Shown here piece by piece: positions 55,197 to 63,953 of a stretch of 64,000 nt of DNA. The notes under the pieces are model-generated. The model was given only the letters and a program-made list of their open reading frames with translations, searched no databases and was not told where the DNA came from. Within the stretch, counting starts at the first letter, position 1, and the number at the start of each line of letters is the position of its first letter. The DNA comes from Bacteroidetes bacterium ADurb.Bin008 (GTDB taxonomy: Bacteria; Bacteroidota; Bacteroidia; Bacteroidales; Tenuifilaceae), in contig MWFE01000030.1 in assembly GCA_002071445.1 (NCBI GenBank), forward strand, positions 62,001 to 126,000, in the 5' to 3' direction. Position numbers and translations under genes: made by a program.

Positions 55197-55961
55197 ATGA
55201 TTATTATTTTGGCACCGGCCAAAACAATGGCAAGGATTGCCACCAAAACCGATTATACACCCACACAACCCCTCTTTTTGAATTACTCTGCACCTCTTGT
55301 TGAGGCCATTCGAAAGTTGTCGCAGAGGGAGATGGAAAAGTTGATGGCCGTAAGCCCACAGCTGGCAAGGCTGAACATTGAACGTTTCCTGCAATGGCAG
55401 CTGCCATTCAATTCAGGCAATAGTTACCCTTCACTTCTCTCGTTCAGGGGAATAGTGTTCGATGCATTGAACCCCAAGGACTTCAATACGGAGGATTTTG
55501 CCTTTGCGCAGCAGCACCTCAGAATTCTCTCGGGTCTTTACGGCGCGCTTCGTCCCTTAGACCTTATGCAACCCTACAGGCTGGAGATGGGAACGAAGTT
55601 TGGCATCGGTCGGAGTAAAAATCTTTACCAATACTGGAGACCGCTACTGACGGACTACCTGAATGGTGAAGTGAATAGTGAGGGCGGCGAAGTGTTGGTG
55701 AATTTGGCTTCCGTTGAGTATTCCAATGCTGTTGATTTTGATGCGATTAACGGAGAGGTGATTACTCCCGTTTTTAAGGAGTGGAAAGGCAATGCTCTGA
55801 AAATTATCACTGTGCATGCCAAACGTGCCAGAGGGCTGATGACCCGTTTTATCATCAAAAACAGGCTAAGCGATGTGGAGCACATCAAGCTATTCGATTA
55901 CGAGGGCTATTACTATAGTCCCGACGAGTCGCTAAGAAACCAGTGGGTCTTTGTGCGGTAG
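55197..55961 (+). CDS. yaaA: Peroxide stress protein YaaA
   Basis: A 254-residue protein of the DUF328/YaaA family, which lowers free iron under hydrogen peroxide stress. Characteristic stretches are MIIILAPAKTM at the N-terminus, RILSGLYGALRPLDLMQPYRLEMGTK and NLASVEYSNAVD. Full length. It lies 33 bases after tsaD and is probably cotranscribed with it; the stop converges with the exonuclease gene. Confidence 0.95.
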   Translation: MIIILAPAKTMARIATKTDYTPTQPLFLNYSAPLVEAIRKLSQREMEKLMAVSPQLARLNIERFLQWQLPFNSGNSYPSLLSFRGIVFDALNPKDFNTEDFAFAQQHLRILSGLYGALRPLDLMQPYRLEMGTKFGIGRSKNLYQYWRPLLTDYLNGEVNSEGGEVLVNLASVEYSNAVDFDAINGEVITPVFKEWKGNALKIITVHAKRARGLMTRFIIKNRLSDVEHIKLFDYEGYYYSPDESLRNQWVFVR

Positions 55962-55973
55962 CGCAATGTGTGT

Positions 55974-56567
55974 TTAACGCCCTTTCTGCCCGTTGGTCAG
56001 CTTCATATAAATTTCACGGCAAGCCCAGGCATCGATGGCGGCATACTGCTGCTGCGCATCCGATAGGATGGGAGCGTTCCAGTTGGAAAGCTGCTGCGAT
56101 TTGGAAACTTTCTTCCCTAACACTATGGCTGCCATTTTCCTTACCCCCAATTCTCCAATACCGTAATCGGCAACAATGTTCTGAAGGTCGATAAAGCCTT
56201 GTGGGGTAAATGCTTTAACCTTTTGAAGTGCTTTCAGGTCATCGCGAATGGCTGCCCCGATTTTGAGGATGCTTGCATTTTGCAGCAGGCTAATTAGGGG
56301 CTTGGGAATTCCGGTATGCTTCAGCCTGATGAGTAGAGCCAGATGCGAATTGGCCAATTGCAGCAGTGCAATGCTGTTCAGCTCACCCTTGCGGAAAGTG
56401 GGCTTGGTTTCGGTATCGAATCCCAATACGCTAACCGTGACCAGCCGAGGGAGCCATCGGATTAACTCCTCCTCCGAGGAGATAACCACGATTTCACCCG
56501 TAAATTCCAACTTGGGCAGCGCTGCAACCTCTTCGTTGCTAATGGTATTTAAAAAGGCACTACTCAT
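55974..56567 (-). CDS. 3'-5' exonuclease (RNase D/DEDDy type)
   Basis: A 197-residue exonuclease of the DEDDy group, acting on RNA or DNA 3' ends. The acidic motifs are GFDTETKP (DXE), and the last motif YAAIDAWACREIY (Y-x3-D); the middle aspartate lies in SILKIGAAIRDDLKAL. It is a single-domain form without the C-terminal HRDC of RNase D. Its ATG overlaps the end of the DUF5063 gene by eight bases, so the two are translationally coupled. Confidence 0.9.
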   Translation of the reverse strand: MSSAFLNTISNEEVAALPKLEFTGEIVVISSEEELIRWLPRLVTVSVLGFDTETKPTFRKGELNSIALLQLANSHLALLIRLKHTGIPKPLISLLQNASILKIGAAIRDDLKALQKVKAFTPQGFIDLQNIVADYGIGELGVRKMAAIVLGKKVSKSQQLSNWNAPILSDAQQQYAAIDAWACREIYMKLTNGQKGR

Positions 56568-57189
56568 TATCCCTCAGGTCTTTTTGTCGTTTTGTAATTA
56601 TCCATTGGCTGGTATCAATCTCCTTTTCCGATTCAGGTTCATCGTTTTCGCTGCTATCGCTCTCAATATCTATACCAGAGTATTGTAGTATATGGAATGC
56701 CCTGATGGCATTGGCCAGCCTGATTCCCCAATACTCCTGAAAATTCAGCATACATTCCCATAGCGCATCGTTCATCTCCTCGATATGTCCCTTTTGGTAA
56801 ATCATCGTAAAGTCTTTCAGGTCCTGATAAATATCGGACAGATACTCCGCAAGGCTGGCCGAGAACTGATCGTCTGTTTCGGAAATTCGGGCATCAAATA
56901 CCTCGGGGAAAGCATCGTGTTCGCCCAGTAACCCTTTTATCCTAAGGCTCAGTGCCATATAGTATTCTTCCGTTACGTGTTTTGGATTGCCCTCTTCGTA
57001 AACCGGCTCGGTTTGTGGCACCAGCGATGCCTTATAGTAGAGCAGCGGGAGAAGGCTTACCATTACCCTTGCAAATTCTTTGCGACTGTACCCTCCAATG
57101 CCCTCCAGGTATGCGCAATACTCCTTGGCAACCGTTGCAAACTCAACCACAGGCCTGCTGAACACCAGTTTGTTAATATCCTCTTCCAT
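56560..57189 (-). CDS. DUF5063 domain protein
   Basis: A 209-residue cytosolic protein of the DUF5063 family, function unknown. Typical are FATVAKEYCAYLEGIGGYSRKEFARVMVSLLPLLYYKASLVP (in parts) and a second helical half (ECMLNFQEYWGIRLANAIRAFH). It is coupled to the downstream exonuclease gene and lies 39 bases after the nucleoid-associated protein gene, forming a three-gene unit. Confidence 0.82.
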   Translation of the reverse strand: MEEDINKLVFSRPVVEFATVAKEYCAYLEGIGGYSRKEFARVMVSLLPLLYYKASLVPQTEPVYEEGNPKHVTEEYYMALSLRIKGLLGEHDAFPEVFDARISETDDQFSASLAEYLSDIYQDLKDFTMIYQKGHIEEMNDALWECMLNFQEYWGIRLANAIRAFHILQYSGIDIESDSSENDEPESEKEIDTSQWIITKRQKDLRDNE

Positions 57190-57228
57190 GCGCTTATGCT
57201 TTATCCTTTCGGTTTTTCTTTAACAATT

Positions 57229-58275
57229 CTACCCCTCGGCATCGAAATAAAGTTTGTAGTAATTCAATCCCTTGTCGCGGTCGAAACCCTTTTCAACCCT
57301 ATCGCGGCCACCGTGAATGTAAAGATGAAAATTCTTGTCTAATTTTATCACGCTTTTAAACAGTTTTTTGGCCTGTTTGGCAGCATCAATGGAAATGGTG
57401 AACGAATCCTTGAGGTCGCAGCCCAGTTCCTGCTGATATTCATTTTTATACTCACGAAAAGCATCCACAATTTCCGGTTTGCGTATTACCCTTTCCTCAA
57501 ATTCGTCGCGATTAAAGATATCGGTTTGAGCAAAGTAATCGCGGGTTTTATTGAGCAGGGTAACCTGCTCGGCCCTGTCCATGGAGCCGTCGTGGTAAAG
57601 CACATCCTTTACAAAATCTTTGCAAAGATTGATATAGCCACTGGTCTGGTAAAAGTCATCCTCCCTGCGTTTGATGTTAAGAAATATTTCTTTCCAAAAC
57701 CGCGCCTCGTCGTTGGCATTGGTATTATCAACAGCCACCACCTTGAAACCAAAATCCTTTTCGGTATTGAATATCAGGCATCCCTTGTCCAGTTTCCTAA
57801 TGCTAATTCCCTGATGTTGTTCCAATTCAAATCCGTCCTGTTTTTCGTAAATCTTGATAAATGTATCCTTGGTTTCCGACTTGAAAATCCCTATGGCATC
57901 AACCAGTTCATCCTCCACAACGCAGTGGGTGAAGAGTACGACGTATAGTTCGCCATCCTTTATGTTGGGATGATTACTGCTCTGGAACAGATGTTTGGCA
58001 ATGCTGACAGATGTTTCGAAAAGATTATCGGGGTTTTCAAACAGCTTTTCGGCAAATTTATATACCTCGTTGAAGGAGAGGTCAGTTTCGTGGGAGAAGC
58101 TGTAAAACTCGGGCTGCCTGAACGGTTGAAGAAAGTATGTTTTCAGAATGCCCAATATTTCCTCGTCGGAAATTTGTGTGAGCCTTTGCGACAGGCTCAG
58201 CTCATTACCACGGGCTTTACTGCCTACCCGGTGAATGGCAATGCCCTGAATGGAAGTTTGTGAAAAATCGAACAT
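57229..58275 (-). CDS. Nucleoid-associated protein (NdpA/YejK family)
   Basis: A 348-residue protein of the nucleoid-associated NdpA/YejK family, which binds DNA and sits on the nucleoid. Recognisable text: FSQTSIQGIAIHRVGSKARGNELSLS at the start, and FLNIKRREDDFYQTSGYINLCKDFV in the middle. Full length. It is the first gene of the minus-strand group with DUF5063 and the exonuclease, and diverges from mnmA. Confidence 0.85.
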   Translation of the reverse strand: MFDFSQTSIQGIAIHRVGSKARGNELSLSQRLTQISDEEILGILKTYFLQPFRQPEFYSFSHETDLSFNEVYKFAEKLFENPDNLFETSVSIAKHLFQSSNHPNIKDGELYVVLFTHCVVEDELVDAIGIFKSETKDTFIKIYEKQDGFELEQHQGISIRKLDKGCLIFNTEKDFGFKVVAVDNTNANDEARFWKEIFLNIKRREDDFYQTSGYINLCKDFVKDVLYHDGSMDRAEQVTLLNKTRDYFAQTDIFNRDEFEERVIRKPEIVDAFREYKNEYQQELGCDLKDSFTISIDAAKQAKKLFKSVIKLDKNFHLYIHGGRDRVEKGFDRDKGLNYYKLYFDAEG

Positions 58276-58357
58276 TTGGTTTTTTGTGCAAAGGTAGGGT
58301 TAAAATCCATTTTATCGATTTGCATCCTTTGGATTGTTTTAACAGATGACTGTGACA

Positions 58358-58386
58358 TTGCCGACTGCCATTTTTTAGTACTTTTG
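58358..58386 (+). promoter_or_regulatory. mnmA promoter
   Basis: TTG (58358-58360), 18 bases, then TACTTTTG (58379-58386) fit the Bacteroidota consensus; leader about 30 bases. Confidence 0.55.
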
Positions 58387-58419
58387 CCACGATTTAATGT
58401 GGTATAAATACAAATCGGG

Positions 58420-59592
58420 ATGAAAAGGGTGGTAGTGGGACTATCGGGAGGTGTCGATTCCAGCGTGGCGGCCTATGCGCTCAAACAGCAAGGATACGAT
58501 GTGATAGGCTTGTTTATGAAGAATTGGCACGATACCACCGGGCTTCTTAAGGGCGATTGCCCCTTTGACGAGGATTTCGATTTTGCGCGGATGGTGGCCC
58601 GAAAGTTACAAATCCCCTTTGAGATGGTTGACCTTAGCGAAGAGTACCGTAGGCGTGTGGTGGATTACATGTTCAGCGAGTACTCGCAGGGGCGTACTCC
58701 CAACCCCGATGTGCTTTGCAACCGCGAGATTAAGTTCGATGAGTTTATTAAGGCATCGCAGGTGTTTAACCCCGATTTTGTTGCCACGGGGCACTACTGC
58801 CGTAAGGAAGAGATTGCTGTTGACGGAAAGCCCATGTACCGCCTGCTTGCGGGCAGGGATGCCAACAAGGATCAGAGCTATTTCCTGTGCCAGCTCAGCC
58901 AGCAACAGCTTAGCAAAGCCCTCTTTCCCATTGGCGATGTGGTGAAATCGGAGGTGCGACGCATTGCAGGGGAGTTGGGGCTGGCCACAGCCCAACGCAA
59001 GGATTCGCAGGGTATCTGCTTTGTGGGAAAGGTTGACTTGCCCGTGTTCCTTCAGCAAAAGCTTAAAGCAAAACAGGGAAGCATCATAGAAATCCCCCAA
59101 AATTTCCCTGGATACAGCCTTCAGCAGGAGAGTAGTTCTCTTGCTCAACTTGCTGCCCCTGTGGTGTATAAACCCATGGACGGGAAGTTGGTGGGGCAGC
59201 ACAAGGGTGCCTACTTTTATACCATTGGTCAGCGCAAAGGGCTCAACGTGGGAGGAACAGCAGAACCTCTTTTCGTCATAGCCATTGATGTTGAGAAAAA
59301 TATTGTGTACGTGGGGCAGGGGCAGGACCATGCCGGTTTATACCGTCGGGGGCTATTCATTGCCCGCAACCACATCCACTGGGTGCGCCCCGATTTGGAA
59401 ATGACCATAGGTCAAAAAGAGGATTTCCTCGTTCGCATCCGCTACCGCCAACCCCTGCAGAGGGCAACCCTCCATCGGAATGAGGATGGGATGTACATCA
59501 TCTTCGAAAATCCCCAGCGGGGCATCACGGCCGGACAGTTTGCCGCCTGGTATAAGGGCGAAGAGCTGATAGGGTCGGGGGTGATTGATTAG
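58420..59592 (+). CDS. mnmA: tRNA-specific 2-thiouridylase MnmA
   Basis: A 390-residue enzyme that adds sulfur to the wobble uridine (s2U34) of Lys, Glu and Gln tRNAs. The ATP PP-loop is [17 protein letters not shown] (residues 6-22) and the two catalytic cysteines lie in [12 protein letters not shown] and DSQGICFVG. Full length. The last nine codons and the following bases occur again at 60184-60242, which is not expected of a single-copy gene end. Confidence 0.97.
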   Translation: MKRVVVGLSGGVDSSVAAYALKQQGYDVIGLFMKNWHDTTGLLKGDCPFDEDFDFARMVARKLQIPFEMVDLSEEYRRRVVDYMFSEYSQGRTPNPDVLCNREIKFDEFIKASQVFNPDFVATGHYCRKEEIAVDGKPMYRLLAGRDANKDQSYFLCQLSQQQLSKALFPIGDVVKSEVRRIAGELGLATAQRKDSQGICFVGKVDLPVFLQQKLKAKQGSIIEIPQNFPGYSLQQESSSLAQLAAPVVYKPMDGKLVGQHKGAYFYTIGQRKGLNVGGTAEPLFVIAIDVEKNIVYVGQGQDHAGLYRRGLFIARNHIHWVRPDLEMTIGQKEDFLVRIRYRQPLQRATLHRNEDGMYIIFENPQRGITAGQFAAWYKGEELIGSGVID

Positions 59593-59620
59593 CATAATAA
59601 CCATTAGTTTGTGATGGTAC
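59565..59620 (+). repeat. Direct repeat, copy 1 (end of mnmA)
   Basis: The end of mnmA plus about 28 bases after its stop. An imperfect copy lies at 60184-60242 in the same orientation, with the shared core GGGTCGGGGGTGATTGATTA (59572-59591) and then AATAACCATT. Confidence 0.7.
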
Positions 59621-59856
59621 ATGGCACAGGGAGTGTGTCCTGTTTTTCATGACTTGCCTCCTTTAGTGCGACAGATACAACCTTTCAATATTTTTTGAGT
59701 ACTCGGTGGAGATTTTGGTTCTTATCTTTATCTCAATAATTGCTCATTGCCTGATGTTCATTGGGGCTTTGCCCCAAACCCCATTCACTTTTTTGTCTTG
59801 ATACAAAAAAGTAAACAAAAAAAATCAAGGTAAACCGATGCTTCAACCCGCCCTGT

Positions 59857-59917
59857 CCAAACCCTCGGATTCTAGCCCAAGCTGGTAAACCTCTTGGGCA
59901 GAATCCTACAGGTTTGG
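59857..59917. repeat. Long imperfect inverted repeat, part of a structured extragenic element
   Basis: Arms 59857-59881 (with CCAAACC, GGATTCT, GCCCAAG) and 59893-59917 (CTTGGGC, AGAATCC, GGTTTGG) pair over about 21 of 25 bases around an 11-base loop. There is no T-tract, so a terminator is unlikely. It may be a REP-like element or a structured RNA. Confidence 0.55.
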
Positions 59918-60183
59918 CCATTCACGCCACCGCCGGCCCGCCGGTTTACCAGGCTCACGCACTTTTGCGTGTGCGGAAAGGGAATAGTATTGGTTTTACA
60001 GTGATTAGGAGATGCGGAGTTGGCCGTTGATTATTGTCTTTTGTTGAAAAAACGCCTTAGTGCGGTAAATTTCTCCCTTTTTTCAATGTTTGCGTTGATT
60101 ATTAGTCATTCACAGCCGCACTAATTTGAAAGGGGACAAGTCAGGACGGCAGGTCAATTTTCCGCTTGATATTGGGATGACAA

Positions 60184-60242
60184 GCTGATTGGGTCGGGGG
60201 TGATTGATTAGTTAAATAACCATTGCTGCGTGATGGGGGTAC
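60184..60242 (+). repeat. Direct repeat, copy 2 (derived from the end of mnmA)
   Basis: Imperfect copy of 59565-59620, including the last mnmA codons (reading LIGSGVID then stop) without any gene attached. Distance between copies about 619 bases. It probably marks the right edge of an inserted or duplicated segment. Confidence 0.7.
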
Positions 60243-60245
60243 GCC

Positions 60246-60968
60246 CTATTTTTTCCTCACAAATTCTTCGGCCTTAGCCAGGCTTTCCGGTTTCCCCACA
60301 TCAATAACGCAATTGGCGGTAGTGTCGAACCCCGCTATGGTGTGTTTGGAGCACAATTCGAGGTAGGATTGGACAATGGAGAAAGCCCCCGTACCGGGCA
60401 AAAGGTTAAAAATGGCCGGACTGATTACATGGATACCCGCAAAGGCATACTCATGGAGCGGTGCATAGCCTTTCACGGCAACTATCTCTTCACCCGAAAG
60501 GGTGTTGCGCCACCCCGCCAGCTTCATATATCGGTCGAACAGGAAGTATCTGCTGGATTTTCTTTGGCCTACGGCCAGTGTGGCCAGGGCGTTATGCGTA
60601 CGGTGATGTTCTGCAAGCCCTTTAATATCGATATCCGAGAGAATGTCCACGTTGTGTACCAGGAAGGGTTCGTTGCCATCAAGCAGGTGACGTGCCCTGA
60701 CGATACCGCCTCCGGTATCCAGCAGCAGGTCAGTTTCATCCGAGGTGAATATTCTCACCCCGAAATCATGGGAGGCAAGATAGTCAACAATTTTACGGGC
60801 AAAATGGTGAACATTCACCACAATTTCGCTCACCCCTGCCGCTACCAACTTTTCGACAACGTGTGCCAACAGGGGTTTCCCGTTTACCTCGACCAACGCC
60901 TTGGGCCGATGAAGCGTATGGTGGCCAAGCCTTGTTCCTAAACCCGCTGCTAATATCATTGCCTTCAT
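60246..60968 (-). CDS. Sugar-1-phosphate nucleotidyltransferase (MurU-like)
   Basis: A 240-residue nucleotidyltransferase that couples a sugar-1-phosphate to a nucleotide. The nucleotide-binding motif is ILAAGLGTRLGHHTLHRPKALVEVNGKPLL and the region LLDTGGGIVRARHLL follows; HNVDILSDIDI carries a metal-binding Asp. In bacteria with peptidoglycan recycling, enzymes of this type (MurU) follow the amino-sugar kinase AmgK. Here it lies 34 bases downstream of a kinase-RapZ fusion, which supports that role without proving it. Confidence 0.85.
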   Translation of the reverse strand: MKAMILAAGLGTRLGHHTLHRPKALVEVNGKPLLAHVVEKLVAAGVSEIVVNVHHFARKIVDYLASHDFGVRIFTSDETDLLLDTGGGIVRARHLLDGNEPFLVHNVDILSDIDIKGLAEHHRTHNALATLAVGQRKSSRYFLFDRYMKLAGWRNTLSGEEIVAVKGYAPLHEYAFAGIHVISPAIFNLLPGTGAFSIVQSYLELCSKHTIAGFDTTANCVIDVGKPESLAKAEEFVRKK

Positions 60969-61002
60969 AGTCTTTCCGATTTGTTAATCAGTATTCGGTT
61001 TA

Positions 61003-62433
61003 CTATATCCTGATATTCAATTCTCTATGAAATAGTTTGACCCGCACCCCATCCAGCTGCTCAGCCCACTGCGCCAACCTGTTGGCCATATACACCGAGC
61101 GATGCTGCCCGCCGGTGCAGCCAAAGGCTATGGAAAGATAGCAAAAACCTCTTTTGAGGTACGCCTCAACGGATTGGTTGATGGTAATTTTTATCGTATC
61201 TAAGTACTGTTCAACCTCAGGATGTTTGGCAAAGTAGTCGATCACCGGTGTGTCGAATCCGTTCATGTCCTTAAATTCAAACAGGCGGCCGGGGTTTGGC
61301 AAGGCGCGACAGTCGAAAATATAGCCGCCTCCATGCTCGGCATGCTCCATGGGGTAGCCCTTTTTGAACGAGAAGCTGGTAATATCCAGCGTTAACCCCC
61401 CAAAGGAGTCGTCTTGTTGCGACTTTGTTCCATACTTTTCGTTTATCTCCATAAGTATTGGCAACAGGGAGGGAATAGAAACGGTGGCCGCTTCCAACAG
61501 GTACGGAAGGTTTCCGGCAGCAAGCGGGATGCTCTCGAGGAAATGCGCCCGCCTTTCGAAAAAGCCCCTGTACCCGTACGCCCCAAGGGTTTGTATGACC
61601 CTGAATAGGGCAAAGTTGGGGAATTGCTTTTTCAGCTCGTGAATGTTCACGGGTTCCAGCTCTTTTACCTTTTCAAGGTAAAAATCCAGCATTTCGTCAC
61701 GAAGCCATTGCGGGAAGTTGGCCTTGGCCTGATAGAGGAACGAGGCAATATCGTAGAGCAGTGGCCCTTTCCGTCCTCCTTGGTAATCAATCAGGTAGGG
61801 AGATTCATTCACGAGCATGATGTTGCGCGATTGGAAATCGCGGTAGTGGAAGTAGGAGCAGGGGTGGGCGAGGAGCACATCGGCGAAGGCCATGAAATCG
61901 TCATCGAGTTTGGCCTCATTGAAACGTATGCCCGAGGGTTTGAGGAAGCTGTACTTGAAGTAGTTAAAATCCCACATCACGCTTTGCATGTCGAACGTGC
62001 TCTTGGGGTAGCACCGGCTGAAATCCAAACCCTTTGCACCCTCAATCTGAAACTGTGCCAATAGGGCCAGCGACTGCTTGAGGGTTCTTTTCGTTGCGGA
62101 ATCTTTCCCCTTTTCCCACAGTGTGCAGCCAAATCTGAGCATCAGCGTGCAGTCGCCCAGGTCGCTCACAAGGTAATGCTTCTCATCGGGTGCAATGCCA
62201 AGCAGTTGGGCCACGGGAAAGCCCTTGCCGAAGAAATGTTCGGTAAGGTAGAAGTATGCCCTGTTCTCGTCCACATCGGGGTTGTATGCGCCAATGGCAC
62301 TCTGCGTGCCATCAGTCAGCCTGTAGTAGAGCCTGTCCGAACCGCCCTGGGGCAATGGTGTGACCTTTGATACCTCGGTGCCAAACCGGGTTTTAAAAAG
62401 CCTTTTCAATTGTTCCGTTCTCTCGGTAATCAT
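61003..62433 (-). CDS. Fusion of aminoglycoside-phosphotransferase-type kinase and RapZ C-terminal domain
   Basis: A 476-residue protein. Residues 1 to about 335 form an APH-type kinase with the catalytic loop YFHYRDFQSRNIML (HxDx4N) and the metal-binding DYQGG in LIDYQGGRKGPLLYDIASF, as in the amino-sugar kinase AmgK. From about residue 347 it becomes the RapZ C-terminal domain (FDCRALPNPGRLFEFKDMNG, FGCTGGQHRSVYMANRLA at 437-454), which in RapZ senses glucosamine-6-phosphate. The fusion puts a kinase next to an amino-sugar sensor. No separate RapZ N-terminal ATPase domain is present. It is the middle gene of a three-gene operon. Confidence 0.88.
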   Translation of the reverse strand: MITERTEQLKRLFKTRFGTEVSKVTPLPQGGSDRLYYRLTDGTQSAIGAYNPDVDENRAYFYLTEHFFGKGFPVAQLLGIAPDEKHYLVSDLGDCTLMLRFGCTLWEKGKDSATKRTLKQSLALLAQFQIEGAKGLDFSRCYPKSTFDMQSVMWDFNYFKYSFLKPSGIRFNEAKLDDDFMAFADVLLAHPCSYFHYRDFQSRNIMLVNESPYLIDYQGGRKGPLLYDIASFLYQAKANFPQWLRDEMLDFYLEKVKELEPVNIHELKKQFPNFALFRVIQTLGAYGYRGFFERRAHFLESIPLAAGNLPYLLEAATVSIPSLLPILMEINEKYGTKSQQDDSFGGLTLDITSFSFKKGYPMEHAEHGGGYIFDCRALPNPGRLFEFKDMNGFDTPVIDYFAKHPEVEQYLDTIKITINQSVEAYLKRGFCYLSIAFGCTGGQHRSVYMANRLAQWAEQLDGVRVKLFHRELNIRI

Positions 62434-62445
62434 GGTTTGCGTTGT

Positions 62446-63126
62446 TTATCCAAAAAAGTAAACCACAGGGATTATGATGATAAGCGCAGGCAATAGATTT
62501 AGTACGTCTATCTTCTTGATATTTAACATGGTAATGCCAAGTCCGATGAGCAGGATGCCGCCAATGGCGGTTATTTCGTCAATCATGGTTTCGCTTACCG
62601 ATTTCCCGAACCATGCAGCTAGCAGCGTGAGCCCTCCTTGATAAATCAGCATGGGTACGGCCGAAAGCATCACGCCGATTCCCATGGCTGCGGCCAGCGC
62701 TATGGATGCGAACCCATCCATCATACTCTTGATAAGCAGCAGATTGGGGTGGTTGCCAAGCCCCTCCTCAATGGCCCCCAGAATGGTCATGGAACCCATG
62801 CAGAACAGGAGGAATGACGTTACCAGTCCCTCGCTAAATGCCCCCTCTTTTAGATTCAGCTTTACCTGTATGGCGGTCCCGCTTTTTTCCATCCTCTCCT
62901 GCAGCTTGAGCAGCGTGCCTATAACTGTGCCGATAATCAGGCTGAAAATCATCAGAAGCGGATTTTTGGTTTTGAGCCCCATGCTAAATCCCAGGAAGAG
63001 GGTGAACAGGCCGGTGGCCTGAAAAAAGGCTTTGGTGATACGGTCGGGGAGGCGCGAACGAAAGATTAGCCCCACGGTGCTCCCGGCAATTACGGCGGCC
63101 ATATTGATCAGAGTCCCCAAAATCAT
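62446..63126 (-). CDS. DUF554 family membrane protein
   Basis: A 226-residue membrane protein with about six helices of the DUF554 family (possible transporter, function unknown). Typical sequence: ILGTLINMAAVIAGSTVGLIFRSRLPDR, LLFCMGSMTILGAIEEGL and AIGGILLIGLGITML. It is the first gene of the operon with the kinase-RapZ fusion and the nucleotidyltransferase (gap 12 bases). Confidence 0.9.
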   Translation of the reverse strand: MILGTLINMAAVIAGSTVGLIFRSRLPDRITKAFFQATGLFTLFLGFSMGLKTKNPLLMIFSLIIGTVIGTLLKLQERMEKSGTAIQVKLNLKEGAFSEGLVTSFLLFCMGSMTILGAIEEGLGNHPNLLLIKSMMDGFASIALAAAMGIGVMLSAVPMLIYQGGLTLLAAWFGKSVSETMIDEITAIGGILLIGLGITMLNIKKIDVLNLLPALIIIIPVVYFFG

Positions 63127-63298
63127 GCGTCAGTTGTCAGTTAGGCTAACAGTGGTAAACCCAACCACAAAAGTAGAAAATGTACTTTGCATTGGCTAAT
63201 GAAACGAGCAAAAGAATACAGTTGGATTAATACTGAGATTATCCTCTATCCGCAGAAGAGTAAAAAGATTTACCTTTACACCTGTTTTGGAGTTCAAT

Positions 63299-63871
63299 AT
63301 GTTAGAATCTTTACATAGCTATCTGGGAAATTTTGTTCAGCTCACAGACGCTGATATTCAAATGATTAATGAAAAATTCGTTTACACAAAGATTAAGAAA
63401 AACGAACTTATTGCCGAGAACGGCAAGGTGTGCAACAGGCTGCTCTTTGTGAATAAGGGGTATGTCCGTTTTTTTCATTTCGATGATAATGGTACTGAAA
63501 TCACCAGCGACTTCTATTTTGCCCCTACTTTTGTGACTACTTACACAAGTTTTCTCACCGGGTTGCCTTCGCATGTGAATGTTCAGGCCATGTGTAATAT
63601 GGAAGCCCTTGAGCTATCAAAAAACGATTTGAACGAGCTCTATGAGAGACACCCCAAATTTGAAAGGGTGGGTCGCCTTATAGCCGAATCGGTGGCCATA
63701 CACTCCGAGGAGCATCTTTTCATGCTGTTGAATCAGCCTGCCGGAGTACGATACAGGAAATTGTTGGAGAAGTACCCCCTGTACATCAATACGATACCAT
63801 TGCAGTATATCGCCTCTTACCTGGGAATAACGCAGGAAACCTTGAGCCGTATCAGAAAATCGCAGCTCTGA
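63299..63871 (+). CDS. Crp/Fnr family regulator, second copy
   Basis: A 190-residue regulator with a cyclic-nucleotide-binding-type beta-roll (IKKNELIAENGKVCNRLLFVNKGYVRFF) and a C-terminal helix-turn-helix (YIASYLGITQETLSRIRKSQL). It lacks the extended tail and Fe-S cysteines of oxygen-sensing members. The ATG at 63299 is preferred over the TTG at 63287. Only distantly related to the Crp-family protein at 34467; the next gene on the same strand may be its target. Confidence 0.88.
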   Translation: MLESLHSYLGNFVQLTDADIQMINEKFVYTKIKKNELIAENGKVCNRLLFVNKGYVRFFHFDDNGTEITSDFYFAPTFVTTYTSFLTGLPSHVNVQAMCNMEALELSKNDLNELYERHPKFERVGRLIAESVAIHSEEHLFMLLNQPAGVRYRKLLEKYPLYINTIPLQYIASYLGITQETLSRIRKSQL

Positions 63872-63953
63872 TTTTTTTGATATTTATCAAAGGTTTTTAA
63901 ACCGAGCCTTCATTTCTTCGTGTTCTCAAATCATCATAAATACTTAAAGAGAA

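Larger units (their letters stand above)
59593..60245. other. Non-coding structured region between mnmA and the nucleotidyltransferase gene
   Basis: About 650 bases with no plausible gene. It contains the two direct repeats flanking it (59565-59620 and 60184-60242), a short hairpin TTGGGGC/GCCCCAA (59761-59777), an inverted repeat CTTTTTTGT/ACAAAAAAG (59788-59811), and a long imperfect stem at 59857-59881 with 59893-59917. A further pair, TTAGTGCGG (60057-60065) and CCGCACTAA (60116-60124), is also seen. It resembles extragenic repeat elements scattered in Bacteroidota genomes. Confidence 0.55.

Noticed and set aside
58606..59331. 241-codon minus-strand open frame inside mnmA
   Set aside because: Antisense shadow of a strongly conserved gene.
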